Positions 5,753 to 6,407 of a stretch of 6,407 bases of DNA are shown here, piece by piece (positions within the stretch are counted from its first letter, which is position 1; each line of letters starts with the position of its first letter). The position numbers and the translations under genes are program-made. Under the pieces are notes generated by a model. That model saw only the letters and a program-made list of their open reading frames with translations. It did not search any database and was not told the origin of the DNA. The DNA comes from Sphingomonadales bacterium (GTDB lineage Bacteria; Pseudomonadota; Alphaproteobacteria; Sphingomonadales; Sphingomonadaceae): positions 1 to 6,407 of the forward strand of contig JAFLDC010000146.1 of assembly GCA_017302775.1 (NCBI GenBank). The letters are read 5' to 3'.

Positions 5753-6407
5753 TGTCAACCACTGCCACCACCGCCGCCCCGGCCCTGACCATCGACAGCC
5801 AGTACGGCGCCGTGCTGGAAGGCCGCTGGGTCCCCGCCCCGCGCTTTGTCCTGCGCCGGGATCGGGTCTTGCCGCTGGTCGAAGGCTTGCCGCCAGGCCG
5901 GGTGATCGAGGTCGGCTGCGGATCGGGGGCGCTGCTGCGCGAACTGGCCCAGCGCGGGCATGAATGCGTGGGGCTGGAAACGTCGGCCGATGCGGTCGAC
6001 GTGGCGGGACAGATGCTTTCGGCCTTTCCCGCGGCGCGCGTCCTGGCCAAGGCCGAGCCCGGTTGGGAAGGTACGTTCGACCTGCTGATGGCCTTCGAAG
6101 TGCTGGAGCATATCGAGCACGATCACGCCGCGCTGACCGATTGGGTCCGCTGGCTGAAGCCAGGCGGCAAGGTGGTCCTTTCGATGCCGGCGCACATGGC
6201 GATGTGGAGCCAGCGTGATGCCTGGGCCGGCCATTACCGGCGCTATGGCAAGGACGACATGATCCGCCTGGCCGAGGCCGCCGGGCTGAAGATCGACAAG
6301 CTGGAATGCTATGGCTTTCCCCTGTCCAATCTGACCCACTGGCTGGGCAACGTTTCGGTACGCGGGCAAGACTATGCCGGCGGCGGGATGAGCAAGGAAG
6401 AAGCCAC
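5752..6407 (+). CDS. Class I SAM-dependent methyltransferase, cut by the right edge
   Basis: The frame is open from 5752 to the window end: 218 codons and part of another, no stop reached. After a Thr/Ala-rich N-terminus, VIEVGCGSG (51-59) is a textbook motif I for binding S-adenosylmethionine. Glu76 at the end of the second strand would contact the ribose. FEVLEHIEHD (115-124) and a LKPGGKVVLSMP segment near 134-145 correspond to the later conserved motifs of UbiE/UbiG-like methyltransferases. The HYRRYGKDD segment near 167-175 also fits small-molecule methyltransferases that sit beside glycosyltransferases. In this setting the likely target is a sugar hydroxyl of the glycan or a lipid precursor, but this is inferred from neighbours only. 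The start overlaps the GT4 stop by one base. The C-terminus and any later operon genes lie outside the window. Confidence 0.87.
   Translation, partial: MSTTATTAAPALTIDSQYGAVLEGRWVPAPRFVLRRDRVLPLVEGLPPGRVIEVGCGSGALLRELAQRGHECVGLETSADAVDVAGQMLSAFPAARVLAKAEPGWEGTFDLLMAFEVLEHIEHDHAALTDWVRWLKPGGKVVLSMPAHMAMWSQRDAWAGHYRRYGKDDMIRLAEAAGLKIDKLECYGFPLSNLTHWLGNVSVRGQDYAGGGMSKEEA

Noticed and set aside
4895..5758. Minus-strand open frame of 287 codons opposite the GT4 gene
   Set aside because: Long antisense frames are expected in high-GC DNA; the protein has no recognisable motif and the plus strand encodes a clear glycosyltransferase.
5755..6369. Minus-strand open frame of 204 codons opposite the methyltransferase
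   Set aside because: The plus strand carries all the methyltransferase motifs, and the antisense product looks like a composition artefact.
5752..6407. Different codon usage in the methyltransferase as a sign of transfer
   Set aside because: A hand count of the first 50 codons gives 7 ending in A or T, against 10 of 50 in the GT-C gene; the difference is too small to mean anything.

Overview
The window is high-GC DNA with dense, tightly packed coding. The codon choice, gene style and protein families suggest an alphaproteobacterium, most likely in or near the Sphingomonadales. This is inferred from general character; no marker gene in the window proves it.

Layout. At the far left, the first few codons of a minus-strand gene (start codon at 16) run off the edge. 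Next is a minus-strand gene (974 to 75) for a 10-helix EamA/DMT-family transporter that starts with TTG. A 136-bp divergent intergenic region (975-1110) holds a perfect spaced dyad, TGTTAA-N10-TTAACA. From 1111 to the right edge, five plus-strand genes are packed with almost no space: a membrane-anchored GT2 glycosyltransferase (1111-2103), a GT-C type integral-membrane glycosyltransferase (2100-3731), a flippase-like membrane protein of the lysylphosphatidylglycerol-synthase TM family (3735-4613), a GT4 glycosyltransferase (4610-5752), and a class I SAM-dependent methyltransferase (5752 onward, cut by the window end). Three junctions overlap by one to four bases (GTGA, ATGA, and a TGATG-type single-base overlap) and one has a 3-bp gap, so the genes are very likely one translationally coupled operon.

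How the genes may work together (inference). The GT2 enzyme resembles polyprenyl-phosphate sugar synthases (DPM1/GtrB/ArnC type), with two C-terminal membrane helices. It would make a lipid-linked sugar on the cytoplasmic face. The GT-C enzyme has the acidic loop motif and an Arg-x-Asp motif expected of enzymes that use such lipid-linked sugars on the periplasmic face. The flippase-like protein between them is a natural candidate for moving the lipid-linked intermediate across the membrane. The GT4 enzyme and the methyltransferase would add and methylate further sugars in the cytoplasm. The product would be an envelope glycolipid or polysaccharide modification, whose chemistry cannot be read from this sequence. 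The family assignments are solid; the pathway is a hypothesis. I see no mobile element, RNA gene, CRISPR array or convincing terminator.
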